Below are positions 26,471-34,857 of a stretch of 64,000 nt of DNA, in pieces. The notes under the pieces were generated by a model. That model searched no databases. It was not told the DNA's origin and was given only the letters and a program-made list of their open reading frames with translations. The stretch is taken from the NCBI GenBank assembly GCA_963751355.1, contig CAVVVS010000014.1:1-64000 (forward strand), given 5' to 3'. Position 1 is the stretch's first letter. Each line of letters starts with the position of its first letter. The stretch comes from CAVVVS01 sp963751355 (lineage in GTDB: Bacteria > Bacteroidota > Ignavibacteria > Ignavibacteriales > Ignavibacteriaceae). A program made the position numbers and the translations under genes.

Positions 26471-28423
26471 ATGAAAAATGTTTTAATAATAATCTCGCTA
26501 TTTTTTTTACATAGTTTGCTTTTTAATGAAGTGATTTTTCCGCAGAGCTATGCTTCCATGTATGTAACAACAAATAATACACAATCAGGGATAACTGGCT
26601 GGAAAGTAATAAGCGGATTTACAACAGGAGAATTAAGCAGTGATTTCAGTTTTACATCAAACAGACTGACAAAATCTATTTCATCATCAACTGCATTATA
26701 TCTTGTCAGTTTTTCCGCGAGTTTCGGAGGAACAACTACCGGATTATGGAATATAGGAGTATCAGTTAACGGAGCTGATCCAAGCGATTTAAGAATAGGC
26801 AGATATTTAGCAAACAATGATACAGGCAATGTTTCAGCAGGAGCTTACATATCTTTAGCGCCAGGTGATTCTTTGTCCTTAAAAATACTTCCATTCGGCA
26901 CTGCAAATTTAACTACTTCTTTTGCTTCCGTATGTTTGGTTAGGATTGAAGATATTGCCTCTTATAATTCTTATGCCGAAATGGGTTTTAACAATAGTTC
27001 TGCTTCCATTACCTTAAATAATTCGTACTTAACAATAACTAATGCATTGTTTACAGGGACAAACCTAATAGATTGGACACATTCAGCAGGTGTATTAACC
27101 GCAGGACCCGGTTCAGAAGGGATTTATCTTGTGTCGGCTTCATTCAATTTTAACGGTTTGGCAAATACTAGTTACTCGGTGGGAATTTCTCTGAATAATG
27201 GTAACCCAACTAATATTATCGGTTCAAGAAAAATAGGTACTAGCAACGATATTGGAAATATTTCAGTTTGGGGCCTCATCTCCATCTCAGATGGAAACAC
27301 AATTCGTTTAAAAGCTAAATCAAGTGCCATCAACAAATCAATTACTATTAAGCATTGTCATATATATTTGACTAAAATAAATGGATCGGGAATATCTTTG
27401 GAAAATTATCCGTATGCAAGTATGATTGTTTCTAATACTTCACCTACTCCAATAGTCCTAACTGCTGGAATCAATAACAAAATCACAGGTTACTCAAATA
27501 ATATTACGGACAATAATTATTGGAATTTTAATAGTAGTGAATTTTTACCAATTGGAGTGTCAGCAGGATATTACAGAATTAATTATTATATATCTTACTC
27601 GACCAATCCAGCTTCAACAGTTAAATTTGCGGTCTTTAAAAATAACGTTGAAATCCTTCAGTTAGTAAGTGAACGAACGACATCATCAACTGATAGGGGC
27701 TCGGTTGGAGCCAATGGTATAATCTTAATCGAAATTCCTACGGATAGAATACGATTAACTGCTACTCCCCTAGCTAATGCGGATTTAAGTGTCTATAGTA
27801 GCCGCTTATGTTTGAGCAGAATTGAAAAAACAAGTGATACTCCGCTTCCTGTAGAACTCTCATCTTTTTCTGCAACAATGATTGGTTCAACTATTAAGTT
27901 AAGCTGGAAGACAGCAACAGAAGTAAAAAATTATGGCTTTGATGTTGAACGCAATGTTCACACTTCGACTCCGCTCAGTGTGACAAATTGGGAAAAATTA
28001 GGATTTGTAAATGGTAACGGAAATTCAAACTCACCCAAAAATTATTCTTTTATAGATACCAAAGTTAGCACTGGAAAATATTCATACAGACTAAAACAAA
28101 TTGATAATAATGGTCAGTTTGAATACTCAAAAACAATTGAAGTTGATTTTAATGCTCCGAATAATTTTGAGTTGAGTCAGAACTATCTAAATCCATTCAA
28201 TCCAACCACAACAATTCGTTTCAACTTACCCGAAGCAAGCATAGTTAAGCTTAGGATTTTTAACATACTCGGGCAGGAAATAAGAACACTAGTAAACGAG
28301 TTTAAGGAATCAGGCACACATACAATAAACTTTAACGCTTCTGAACTTAGCAGCGGAATGTACATATACAAAATAGAAGCCGGTAGTTTTGTTCAAACAA
28401 GAAAGATGACTTTGCTTAAATAG
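26471..28423 (+). CDS. T9SS cargo with three C1q/TNF-like jelly-roll domains
   Basis: This 650-residue protein has a signal peptide (about 1-26) and three divergent copies of a ~140-residue domain (about 28-155, 160-305, 312-460). Each starts 'YASM' or 'YAEM' and shows the pattern of C1q/TNF-like jelly-roll folds: '(G)xYxVSxSxxF', 'VSVNGADPSDLRIGRYLAN', 'GAYISLAPGDSLSLKI' and a final 'FASVCLVRIED'. A fibronectin-like 'LPVELSSFSA' module and a T9SS tail follow. In the tail the invariant motif reads NYLNPFNPT instead of NYPNPFNPS. Trimeric surface binding is a reasonable guess from the fold; no ligand is known. Fold assignment is by pattern only. Confidence 0.75.
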   Translation: MKNVLIIISLFFLHSLLFNEVIFPQSYASMYVTTNNTQSGITGWKVISGFTTGELSSDFSFTSNRLTKSISSSTALYLVSFSASFGGTTTGLWNIGVSVNGADPSDLRIGRYLANNDTGNVSAGAYISLAPGDSLSLKILPFGTANLTTSFASVCLVRIEDIASYNSYAEMGFNNSSASITLNNSYLTITNALFTGTNLIDWTHSAGVLTAGPGSEGIYLVSASFNFNGLANTSYSVGISLNNGNPTNIIGSRKIGTSNDIGNISVWGLISISDGNTIRLKAKSSAINKSITIKHCHIYLTKINGSGISLENYPYASMIVSNTSPTPIVLTAGINNKITGYSNNITDNNYWNFNSSEFLPIGVSAGYYRINYYISYSTNPASTVKFAVFKNNVEILQLVSERTTSSTDRGSVGANGIILIEIPTDRIRLTATPLANADLSVYSSRLCLSRIEKTSDTPLPVELSSFSATMIGSTIKLSWKTATEVKNYGFDVERNVHTSTPLSVTNWEKLGFVNGNGNSNSPKNYSFIDTKVSTGKYSYRLKQIDNNGQFEYSKTIEVDFNAPNNFELSQNYLNPFNPTTTIRFNLPEASIVKLRIFNILGQEIRTLVNEFKESGTHTINFNASELSSGMYIYKIEAGSFVQTRKMTLLK

Positions 28424-28639
28424 CAATAAACTACCAGCTGATAAGAAGTCTGCAATAAATTCAATTATGCGAAATTATTGCAGACTATTACAGTTAAATA
28501 TAGAAGATTATGTATTTAACGCTGCATAGTGCGGAGCAGAGAGATTTTAGGGAACTTAAAATCTATTGAAATAAACTAATTGAAAATAAAAATTCAAAAT
28601 GGGGAAAAGTATAAAACCCCTCAAAAGAAAGATGAATAA
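28424..28639 (+). repeat. duplicated intergenic segment, copy 1
   Basis: The sequence from the end of the 26471 cargo gene to the start of the GLUG gene is repeated, at roughly 80-90% by eye, at 32120-32348. It includes a hairpin GTCTGCAATAA/TTATTGCAGAC (28448-28485), the stretch 'CTGCATAGTGCGGA' and the leader 'GGGGAAAAGTATAAA' before the start codon. Confidence 0.8.
28448..28485. repeat. conserved hairpin in the duplicated leader, copy 1
   Basis: GTCTGCAATAA and TTATTGCAGAC form a perfect 11-bp stem with a 16-base loop. Stem bases are unchanged in the second copy (32144-32181) while the loop differs (TATGCG versus TATACG), which suggests the structure matters. It may terminate the upstream gene or regulate the next one; no T run follows. 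Confidence 0.65.
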
Positions 28640-31600
28640 ATGTATAAAAAAATACTAATTGCAATAGCTTTTACAGCTATTCTTATAGGTACAGCGCAAG
28701 CACAAGTCCAACAATTGGTGGATTTTAATAGTACTTCAGATCTAACAACTTTATTTAATCCTGATGCAACACCGGTATTTACAAATATCAGCGATCAGGG
28801 TATCGGTAACACAGGTTCAATTAATGTCCCTATCCCATCTAACGATATCTGGACAACCAAATCAGGCTATAGTGTTTCCGGGGAAGGAGATGTTTATACG
28901 CTTAGCGCATTCTTTAAAATTAAAGATAATAATGGATATGGAGGTTTAGGTTTTTCACCAAATGATACTAATGAACCAGATGGTTTTGGTTCACCGGTTT
29001 ATGGGTTGGGAATGTGTTTTCATGGCGGCGGCGGATACTTTATTAAAAATAGGGTTAATACAAGTGTAAGCTGGCCCCCGGATTTAGTTATTGGTAATTG
29101 GTACAAAATGATTTTTAAAGTAACTGCTAAGGGAAGCAATTTGTATGATTTGAATTTCCAAATCTGGAATTCTGACGCAGATGGTGTACTTGGAACAATG
29201 AAGACAGAAAAGACACTTAATAATGTTAGCAATACTCAGGTTGGTGGTGCAAGTACCTTACATGTTTATTTTTCTGCTGCAGGAAGCAGAATGGAAAAAA
29301 TAGATGATTTTGAAATCAATCTTGAAGGTGGTGCGGTTATTATCGAAGAAGGAGCACCTGTTCTTACAACAGATGCTGTAACTTCAATAACTGCAAATAC
29401 AGCAACAGGCGGTGGAAATGTTACCGATGACCAGGGTTCTTCCGTTACAGTTCGTGGTGTTTGCTGGAGTACAACGACAGGGCCAACTACTGCATTAAGC
29501 ACCAAAACTTCTGATGGTACTGGCACGGGTGTTTTTACAAGTAGTTTAACTGGGCTTGCAGTAAACACTACTTATTATGTTAGGGCTTATGCAACAAATA
29601 GTGCTGGCACTTCTTATGGTTCTGAGGTTAGTTTTGAAGCTGTTCTTACTTCATCATTACCTGCTGGAAGCGGAACAAGCGGCGATCCATATCAAATTGC
29701 AACTTTGGAAAATCTTTTATGGATTACAGCATCAGATGTTGAAGTACCCAGCCCAAACCAGGCAGCAAGGTGGGCTGCATACTACATTCAAACCGCAGAC
29801 ATAGATGCAAGCGGTGCAACTCCGGCAATTACGCCCATCGGAATTTCTGCAGCATCACCTTTTTCTGGTAATTACGATGGGAAAGGCTTTACAATTAGCA
29901 ATTTAACCATTAATGGAGGCACAACTGGTTTTCAGGGATTATTTGGCTATACGTCGTCTGCAACAATTCAAAACTTAGTATTAACGGATGTAAATATAAG
30001 CGGAGGTTCTTTTGTTGGCGGATTAGCTGGATATACTTCACTTTCAACCATCACATCTTGTGGGGTTAGCGGAACAGTAACAGGAAGCGCTAGCCCGGTA
30101 GGTGGACTTATGGGTGGTAATCTAACCAGTACAATATCTCAGTGCTGGGCATCAGCAAACGCCAAAGGAACCCAGTCTGTTGGTGGACTGATCGGTCAAA
30201 ATGGTAATGGTAGTAATATACAAAACTGTTATGCAACAGGAGTTGCCACTGCCACTCCTTTCTGGGCAGCAGGCGGTTTTATTGGATGGTTGAATGGTGG
30301 CACTCTCAATAATTGTTATGCAACTGGTAAGGCTACCGCTGTGAGTGGTTATGTTGGTGGTTTTATAGGTTATAGGCCAAGCGGAACCATAACAAATTGT
30401 TTCTGGAATATGACAATAGGAACAAACCCCGGAGTAGGATCAGGTTCCACTACAGGTGTCACTGGACTCACTTCAACCGAAATGCAAACCAATACAACAT
30501 TCTTATCTGCTGGCTGGGATTATACTATCTGGAATATCGGCAATGGAATAAATAACGGTTACCCATACTTAGACTGGCAGAATCCTTCCGGCACACCGTT
30601 AACGAGTATAGCATTGCCGGTTGGTGCAGGTACAGAGGAAACTCCCTATCAAATTGCAACGCTGCAAAATCTCACTTGGATTGCCGCGTCTGATGTTGAT
30701 GTACCCAGCCCAAACCAGGCAGCAAGGTGGGCTGCATACTATATTCAAACCGCAGACATAGATGCTTCAAGCACATCAACCTGGAATAGCGGCACGGGTT
30801 GGTCACCAATAGGAAATACTGCCCCATACTTTACAGGAACTTATAATGGGAACGGACATACAATAAACGGATTGTATATTAATCGTGCAGTGAGTGTAAT
30901 GGGTCTCTTTGGCACGGCTACTGGCGGTACCATTACCAATCTGGGTGTTATAAATGTAAATATAACCGGAGGACATAATACCGCAGCTCTAGTGGGATCT
31001 AATGGATCAACAATAAGCAACTGCTACAGTACCGGTACTATTATCGGCTACCAGTATACCGGCGGATTGGTGGGTCAAGGATCAAACGTGAGCAATTGCT
31101 ATAGCAGTTGCAGTGTTACAGGGTCTGCTACAAGCGGGGGACTTATTGGTAGAGGTACTGGTACCATCAAGAATTGCTACAGTACCGGAAATGTGACTCG
31201 CAAATCGGGTTATGGGTCCACTGAGATAGGTGGTTTTATGGGGTCAGGGGCTGCCACAATTCAATACTGTTTTTCTACGGGCAGCGTTATTTATACAGAC
31301 GCTACCGATCCCACAGATAAAGGCTTTCTTGGAAATTACACAAGTGGTACGCTAACTGGTAATTTCTGGGATACAGAAACTTCACTGCAAACTACAACTG
31401 CGGGTACAGCAACAGGCAAAACAACAACAGAAATGAAAACCAACATAACATTCTCAGGTTGGGATGATACTATCTGGAATATTGGCGATGGAATAAATAA
31501 CGGTTACCCATACTTAGTTTGGCAAAATCCAGGGGGATCACCGCTTCCTGTAGAACTCTCATCTTTCTCTGCAGCAGCAATTGGCTCAAATGTTAAGTTA

Positions 31601-32119
31601 AGCTGGAATACAGCAACAGAAGTTAACAACTACGGTTTTGAGATTGAACGCAAAGTCGGCAGTCCTCAGTCTACAGTCGGCAATTATGAAAAAATAGGTT
31701 TTGTAAATGGTAACGGAAACAGCAACTCACCAAAGGATTATTCTTTTGTAGATACCAAAGCAAGCACAGGAAAATATAGTTACAGATTAAAGCAAATAGA
31801 TAATAATGGTCAGTTTGAATACTCAAAAACAATTGAAGCTGATTTTAATACTATAAAGAATTTTGAGTTAAGTCAGAATTATCCAAATCCATTTAATCCA
31901 TCCACAACAATTCGTTTCAACTTACCCGAAGCAAGTATAGTAAAGCTTACGATCTTTAACATACTCGGGCAGGAAATAAGAACACTTGTAAATGAATTCA
32001 GAGATTCCAGAGTAAATACAATTAACTTTGATGCAAGCGGTCTTAACAGTGGAATCTACATTTACAAAATAGAAGCCGGTAATTTTGTTAAAACCAGAAA
32101 AATGATTTTGCTTAAATAA
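28640..32119 (+). CDS. large GLUG-repeat T9SS cargo protein
   Basis: This 1159-residue surface protein has a signal peptide (about 1-21), a lectin/LamG-like jelly-roll domain (about 24-230), a fibronectin-type module ('GGNVTDDQGSSVTVRGVCWS', about 236-333), and two large right-handed repeat regions made of GLUG motifs (about 345-650 and 655-965; 'GGLIGQNGNGSNIQNCYATG', 'GGLVGQGSNVSNCYSSCSVT'). Each repeat region is introduced by the same ~45-residue block ('PYQIATLENLLWI' and 'PNQAARWAAYYIQTADIDAS'). A 'LPVELSSFSA' module and T9SS tail end it. GLUG proteins are adhesin-like; the target is unknown. The two halves look like an internal duplication. Confidence 0.85.
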   Translation: MYKKILIAIAFTAILIGTAQAQVQQLVDFNSTSDLTTLFNPDATPVFTNISDQGIGNTGSINVPIPSNDIWTTKSGYSVSGEGDVYTLSAFFKIKDNNGYGGLGFSPNDTNEPDGFGSPVYGLGMCFHGGGGYFIKNRVNTSVSWPPDLVIGNWYKMIFKVTAKGSNLYDLNFQIWNSDADGVLGTMKTEKTLNNVSNTQVGGASTLHVYFSAAGSRMEKIDDFEINLEGGAVIIEEGAPVLTTDAVTSITANTATGGGNVTDDQGSSVTVRGVCWSTTTGPTTALSTKTSDGTGTGVFTSSLTGLAVNTTYYVRAYATNSAGTSYGSEVSFEAVLTSSLPAGSGTSGDPYQIATLENLLWITASDVEVPSPNQAARWAAYYIQTADIDASGATPAITPIGISAASPFSGNYDGKGFTISNLTINGGTTGFQGLFGYTSSATIQNLVLTDVNISGGSFVGGLAGYTSLSTITSCGVSGTVTGSASPVGGLMGGNLTSTISQCWASANAKGTQSVGGLIGQNGNGSNIQNCYATGVATATPFWAAGGFIGWLNGGTLNNCYATGKATAVSGYVGGFIGYRPSGTITNCFWNMTIGTNPGVGSGSTTGVTGLTSTEMQTNTTFLSAGWDYTIWNIGNGINNGYPYLDWQNPSGTPLTSIALPVGAGTEETPYQIATLQNLTWIAASDVDVPSPNQAARWAAYYIQTADIDASSTSTWNSGTGWSPIGNTAPYFTGTYNGNGHTINGLYINRAVSVMGLFGTATGGTITNLGVINVNITGGHNTAALVGSNGSTISNCYSTGTIIGYQYTGGLVGQGSNVSNCYSSCSVTGSATSGGLIGRGTGTIKNCYSTGNVTRKSGYGSTEIGGFMGSGAATIQYCFSTGSVIYTDATDPTDKGFLGNYTSGTLTGNFWDTETSLQTTTAGTATGKTTTEMKTNITFSGWDDTIWNIGDGINNGYPYLVWQNPGGSPLPVELSSFSAAAIGSNVKLSWNTATEVNNYGFEIERKVGSPQSTVGNYEKIGFVNGNGNSNSPKDYSFVDTKASTGKYSYRLKQIDNNGQFEYSKTIEADFNTIKNFELSQNYPNPFNPSTTIRFNLPEASIVKLTIFNILGQEIRTLVNEFRDSRVNTINFDASGLNSGIYIYKIEAGNFVKTRKMILLK

Positions 32120-32348
32120 CAATTAACTACGAGCTGATAAGAAGTCTGCAATAAATTCAATTATACGAAATTATTGCAGACTATTACACTTAAGTATAGA
32201 AGATTATGTATTTAACACTGCATAGTGCGGAACAGAGAGATTTTATGACAACTTAAAACATGGTCTGTAAAATTTAAATTGAACTAATTGAATACAAAAA
32301 ACTAAAATTGGGAAAAGTATAAAAATTTATAAAACAAAAGATGAGCAA
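32120..32348 (+). repeat. duplicated intergenic segment, copy 2
   Basis: This repeats 28424-28639, including the hairpin (32144-32181) and the spacing to an ATG followed by TACAAAAAA..., the same first codons as the GLUG gene. It leads into a truncated gene. Confidence 0.8.
32144..32181. repeat. conserved hairpin in the duplicated leader, copy 2
   Basis: The perfect 11-bp stem is identical to that at 28448-28485. Confidence 0.65.
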
Positions 32349-32498
32349 ATGTACAAAAAATTACTATTTGCTATGGTTTTTATAAGCTTATTATTTAATC
32401 TAAGTACCTTTGTTCATACAGCAAACCTACCTCCCGGCAGTGGAACAAGCGGCGATCCCTATCAAATCGGGACTTTGAAAAACCTTACATTTGCTTAA
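32349..32498 (+). pseudogene. truncated 5' end of a GLUG-type cargo gene
   Basis: This 49-codon frame has a signal peptide (MYKKLLFAMVFISLLFNLST...) followed by 'LPPGSGTSGDPYQIGTLKNL', which matches the block that introduces each GLUG region of the preceding gene ('LPAGSGTSGDPYQIATLENL'). It then stops (TTTGCTTAA). Nothing GLUG-like follows; the convergent kinase gene ends 24 bp further. It is the remnant of a paralogous cargo gene with its leader intact. It could still make a short exported peptide. Confidence 0.75.
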
Positions 32499-32521
32499 CC
32501 GGAAAGTGAAATGCACCTAAA

Positions 32522-33955
32522 TTAAATCATATTTACGGTGGGGAAAGTAATCGTAAATATTGTACCGCGGGGAGTATTATCCCGCACATTTATGTCCCCT
32601 TCCATTGAAAGCACAACGGTTTTAACCAGGCATAACCCCAGACCATAGCCATGTATATTCTCTTTCATCACCGACCCGGAACGGTAAAATCTTTCGAAAA
32701 TTTTTCCTTTTTCTTCATCATTAATTCCGTTGCCGAAATCTTCCACCTGTATAATTATTCTTCCGTTTGAACTAGCTGCTTTTACAATTACCTTACTGTT
32801 TTCCGGCGAATATTTAATTGCGTTACCAATTAAATTTTCCATCACTATTTGAAAGCCCTCGGAACTTCCGCGAAGATAAAGGTCACCGGTTATTTCATAA
32901 TTAATATTTTTATCATTGAAAGCCGGCTTAACAAAATCGTTCAATACTTTCGATATTTTAAATACATTCTTGCTATGCACACCTTTGCCGCTGTACTTTG
33001 CAATTATTAAGAGAGAGTTAATTATCCTTATCATCTTGTTTGTCTGTAAGTTCAGCAAAGTTAAAGTATCTTTATATTCTTCCTTTGTTCTATCATGCTT
33101 TAGTATATATTCAATTTCAGTCTTTAAGGCTGTAAGCGGTGTCATTAATTGGTGTGAGGCATTGTCGGTAAACTGGGAAATTTGGTCTATCTGAGCTTCA
33201 AGTCGTGTAAACAAATTATTTAGTGTATCCCTTAACCTCCCGAGCTCGTCTTCCGGATGTGCATCATATTTAATTTTTGCGTTAAGGTTATTTGCAGATA
33301 TATTTTCGGCAATGCTAATTATTTTATTGAGCGGAGCATAACTTTTTTTTGCTAAGAAAACACTGACCGTAATAATTATCAAAAGGATAAACGGCAGGTT
33401 TAAAAGATTAAAAATTATAATTTTATTCATTATGGAGCTGTACTCTGTTTTGAATACAGAGAGTTGAAGATAAGCGGCAATATTATTCCCATCATCATGA
33501 ATCGTGATGTATGCAGTCCGAAGCTGCTGCTTTTTTGCCTTAATATTTACAAATTGATAACCCGATTTTATTGATGGAGCATTGAAAGGGATTTTTCCGA
33601 ACGCTTTGATATTATCGCTGCTTAAAAGCAATTTCCCCGTTATACTATATACTTGAAGGAAAAAAGCGCCGGAATTAATTGTGGTAAAATCGGGTTCTTT
33701 TATTTCACTGTACCCGACAAATTTTATTGTGTCCTTGCTGATCTCAAAAGAATCGAGCAGTGTTGCAATTTCATTTTTTAATCTTTCGTCAAGGTTATCC
33801 GTCAGAATTTTATTTGTAATAGCAATTGTAAAAATATTTGATGTTATGAATAAGAGAAAAAAGATAGCAATATCCCATAAGACTATTCTTCTTACGGTTT
33901 GTGTAAATAAAGGTCTTTTGAACTTAATCGGCAATGAAAAGATATCCTTCCCCAT
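32522..33955 (-). CDS. sensor histidine kinase (OmpR-system partner)
   Basis: This 477-residue inner-membrane sensor has membrane helices at about 25-48 and 178-202 with a ~130-residue periplasmic domain between them. HAMP covers about 200-255, HisKA has the phospho-accepting His268 in 'DNASHQLMTPLTALKTE', and the HATPase domain has 'VMENLIGNAIKYSPEN', 'VEDFGNGI' and 'HGYGLGLCLVKTVV'. All catalytic boxes are present. Its start overlaps the regulator gene end by 32 bp; a TTG 18 bp later would shorten the overlap. The signal is unknown. The pair is divergent from the multihaem cytochrome gene, a likely but unproven target. Confidence 0.9.
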   Translation of the reverse strand: MGKDIFSLPIKFKRPLFTQTVRRIVLWDIAIFFLLFITSNIFTIAITNKILTDNLDERLKNEIATLLDSFEISKDTIKFVGYSEIKEPDFTTINSGAFFLQVYSITGKLLLSSDNIKAFGKIPFNAPSIKSGYQFVNIKAKKQQLRTAYITIHDDGNNIAAYLQLSVFKTEYSSIMNKIIIFNLLNLPFILLIIITVSVFLAKKSYAPLNKIISIAENISANNLNAKIKYDAHPEDELGRLRDTLNNLFTRLEAQIDQISQFTDNASHQLMTPLTALKTEIEYILKHDRTKEEYKDTLTLLNLQTNKMIRIINSLLIIAKYSGKGVHSKNVFKISKVLNDFVKPAFNDKNINYEITGDLYLRGSSEGFQIVMENLIGNAIKYSPENSKVIVKAASSNGRIIIQVEDFGNGINDEEKGKIFERFYRSGSVMKENIHGYGLGLCLVKTVVLSMEGDINVRDNTPRGTIFTITFPTVNMI

Positions 33956-34595
33956 AAATTGATTTTATTAAATTTTTCCCGGTATTATCTTCTAATTTTT
34001 TTCGAAGGTTCTTAACGGTGACCTCAATAATGTTGGTTGTGGGTGTGAATGGAAGATCCCAAACTTTTTCGAACAACTCATCTTTACAAACTACAGAACC
34101 TTTGTTCAAAATAAAAAACCTCAACAAATCAAATTCTTTTGAAGATAAAAATATTTCACCTCTTGGAGAATAAATTTTTCTGCTTATCAGATCCAATCTT
34201 AAATCTTCAAAATAAAGCTCATCGGTGTTTGATTGGTACCTGCGTATTACCGCATCCATTCTTGCCGATAATTCTTCGAAAGAAAACGGTTTTGTAACAT
34301 AATCATCCGCGCCCATATGAAGAGCTTCCACTTTATTAGAAATTTGATTTAGTGCGGTGAGTAAGATAATCGGTAGTTTATATCCCCTTCCTCTTAATTG
34401 ACGGCAAACTTCCAACCCGTTTTTCTTAGGCATGCGCCAATCGAGAAGTAATATATCAAACAGAATAGATGAGGCATAATGAACGGCTTCTTCACCATTC
34501 TTTGCAATCATTACGTGATGCCCTTCTTCCGAGAAATGTTTTCTGAGAGAATCGGCTATCTGGTCATCGTCTTCGGCAATTAGTATATCCATCAT
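33924..34595 (-). CDS. OmpR/PhoB-type response regulator
   Basis: This 223-residue regulator has a receiver domain (1-120) with acidic pocket 'AEDD', phospho-accepting Asp52 in 'LLLDWRMPKKNG' and Lys in 'DDYVTKPFS', and a winged-helix DNA-binding domain (about 128-222; 'LSSKEFDLLRFFILNKGSVV', 'TNIIEVTVKNLRKKLEDN', 'IYGEGYLF'). It is translationally coupled to the kinase gene. Its promoter lies in the 262-bp region shared with the divergent cytochrome gene. Confidence 0.94.
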   Translation of the reverse strand: MMDILIAEDDDQIADSLRKHFSEEGHHVMIAKNGEEAVHYASSILFDILLLDWRMPKKNGLEVCRQLRGRGYKLPIILLTALNQISNKVEALHMGADDYVTKPFSFEELSARMDAVIRRYQSNTDELYFEDLRLDLISRKIYSPRGEIFLSSKEFDLLRFFILNKGSVVCKDELFEKVWDLPFTPTTNIIEVTVKNLRKKLEDNTGKNLIKSIYGEGYLFIAD

Positions 34596-34857
34596 CGTTT
34601 AATTTTATCCCCATCTAAATAATGAGATTAATTTGATTCACTTAAGAGCAGCTATAAAATGTGAATGAATTTTCATTATTGTTAATTACACCCTGAACAA
34701 CATCTTCTATACATTTGAAATATATAAAAAATGAATTTCAACCGGTATGACGTATGAATCATTCAGTGCCAGATACCGGCTGAACTATTAATTAAGTTAA
34801 ATAGTACTCCTATTCGTAAGTACTTAAGACTGAACTAAATGAAAGAACGGGGTTAAT

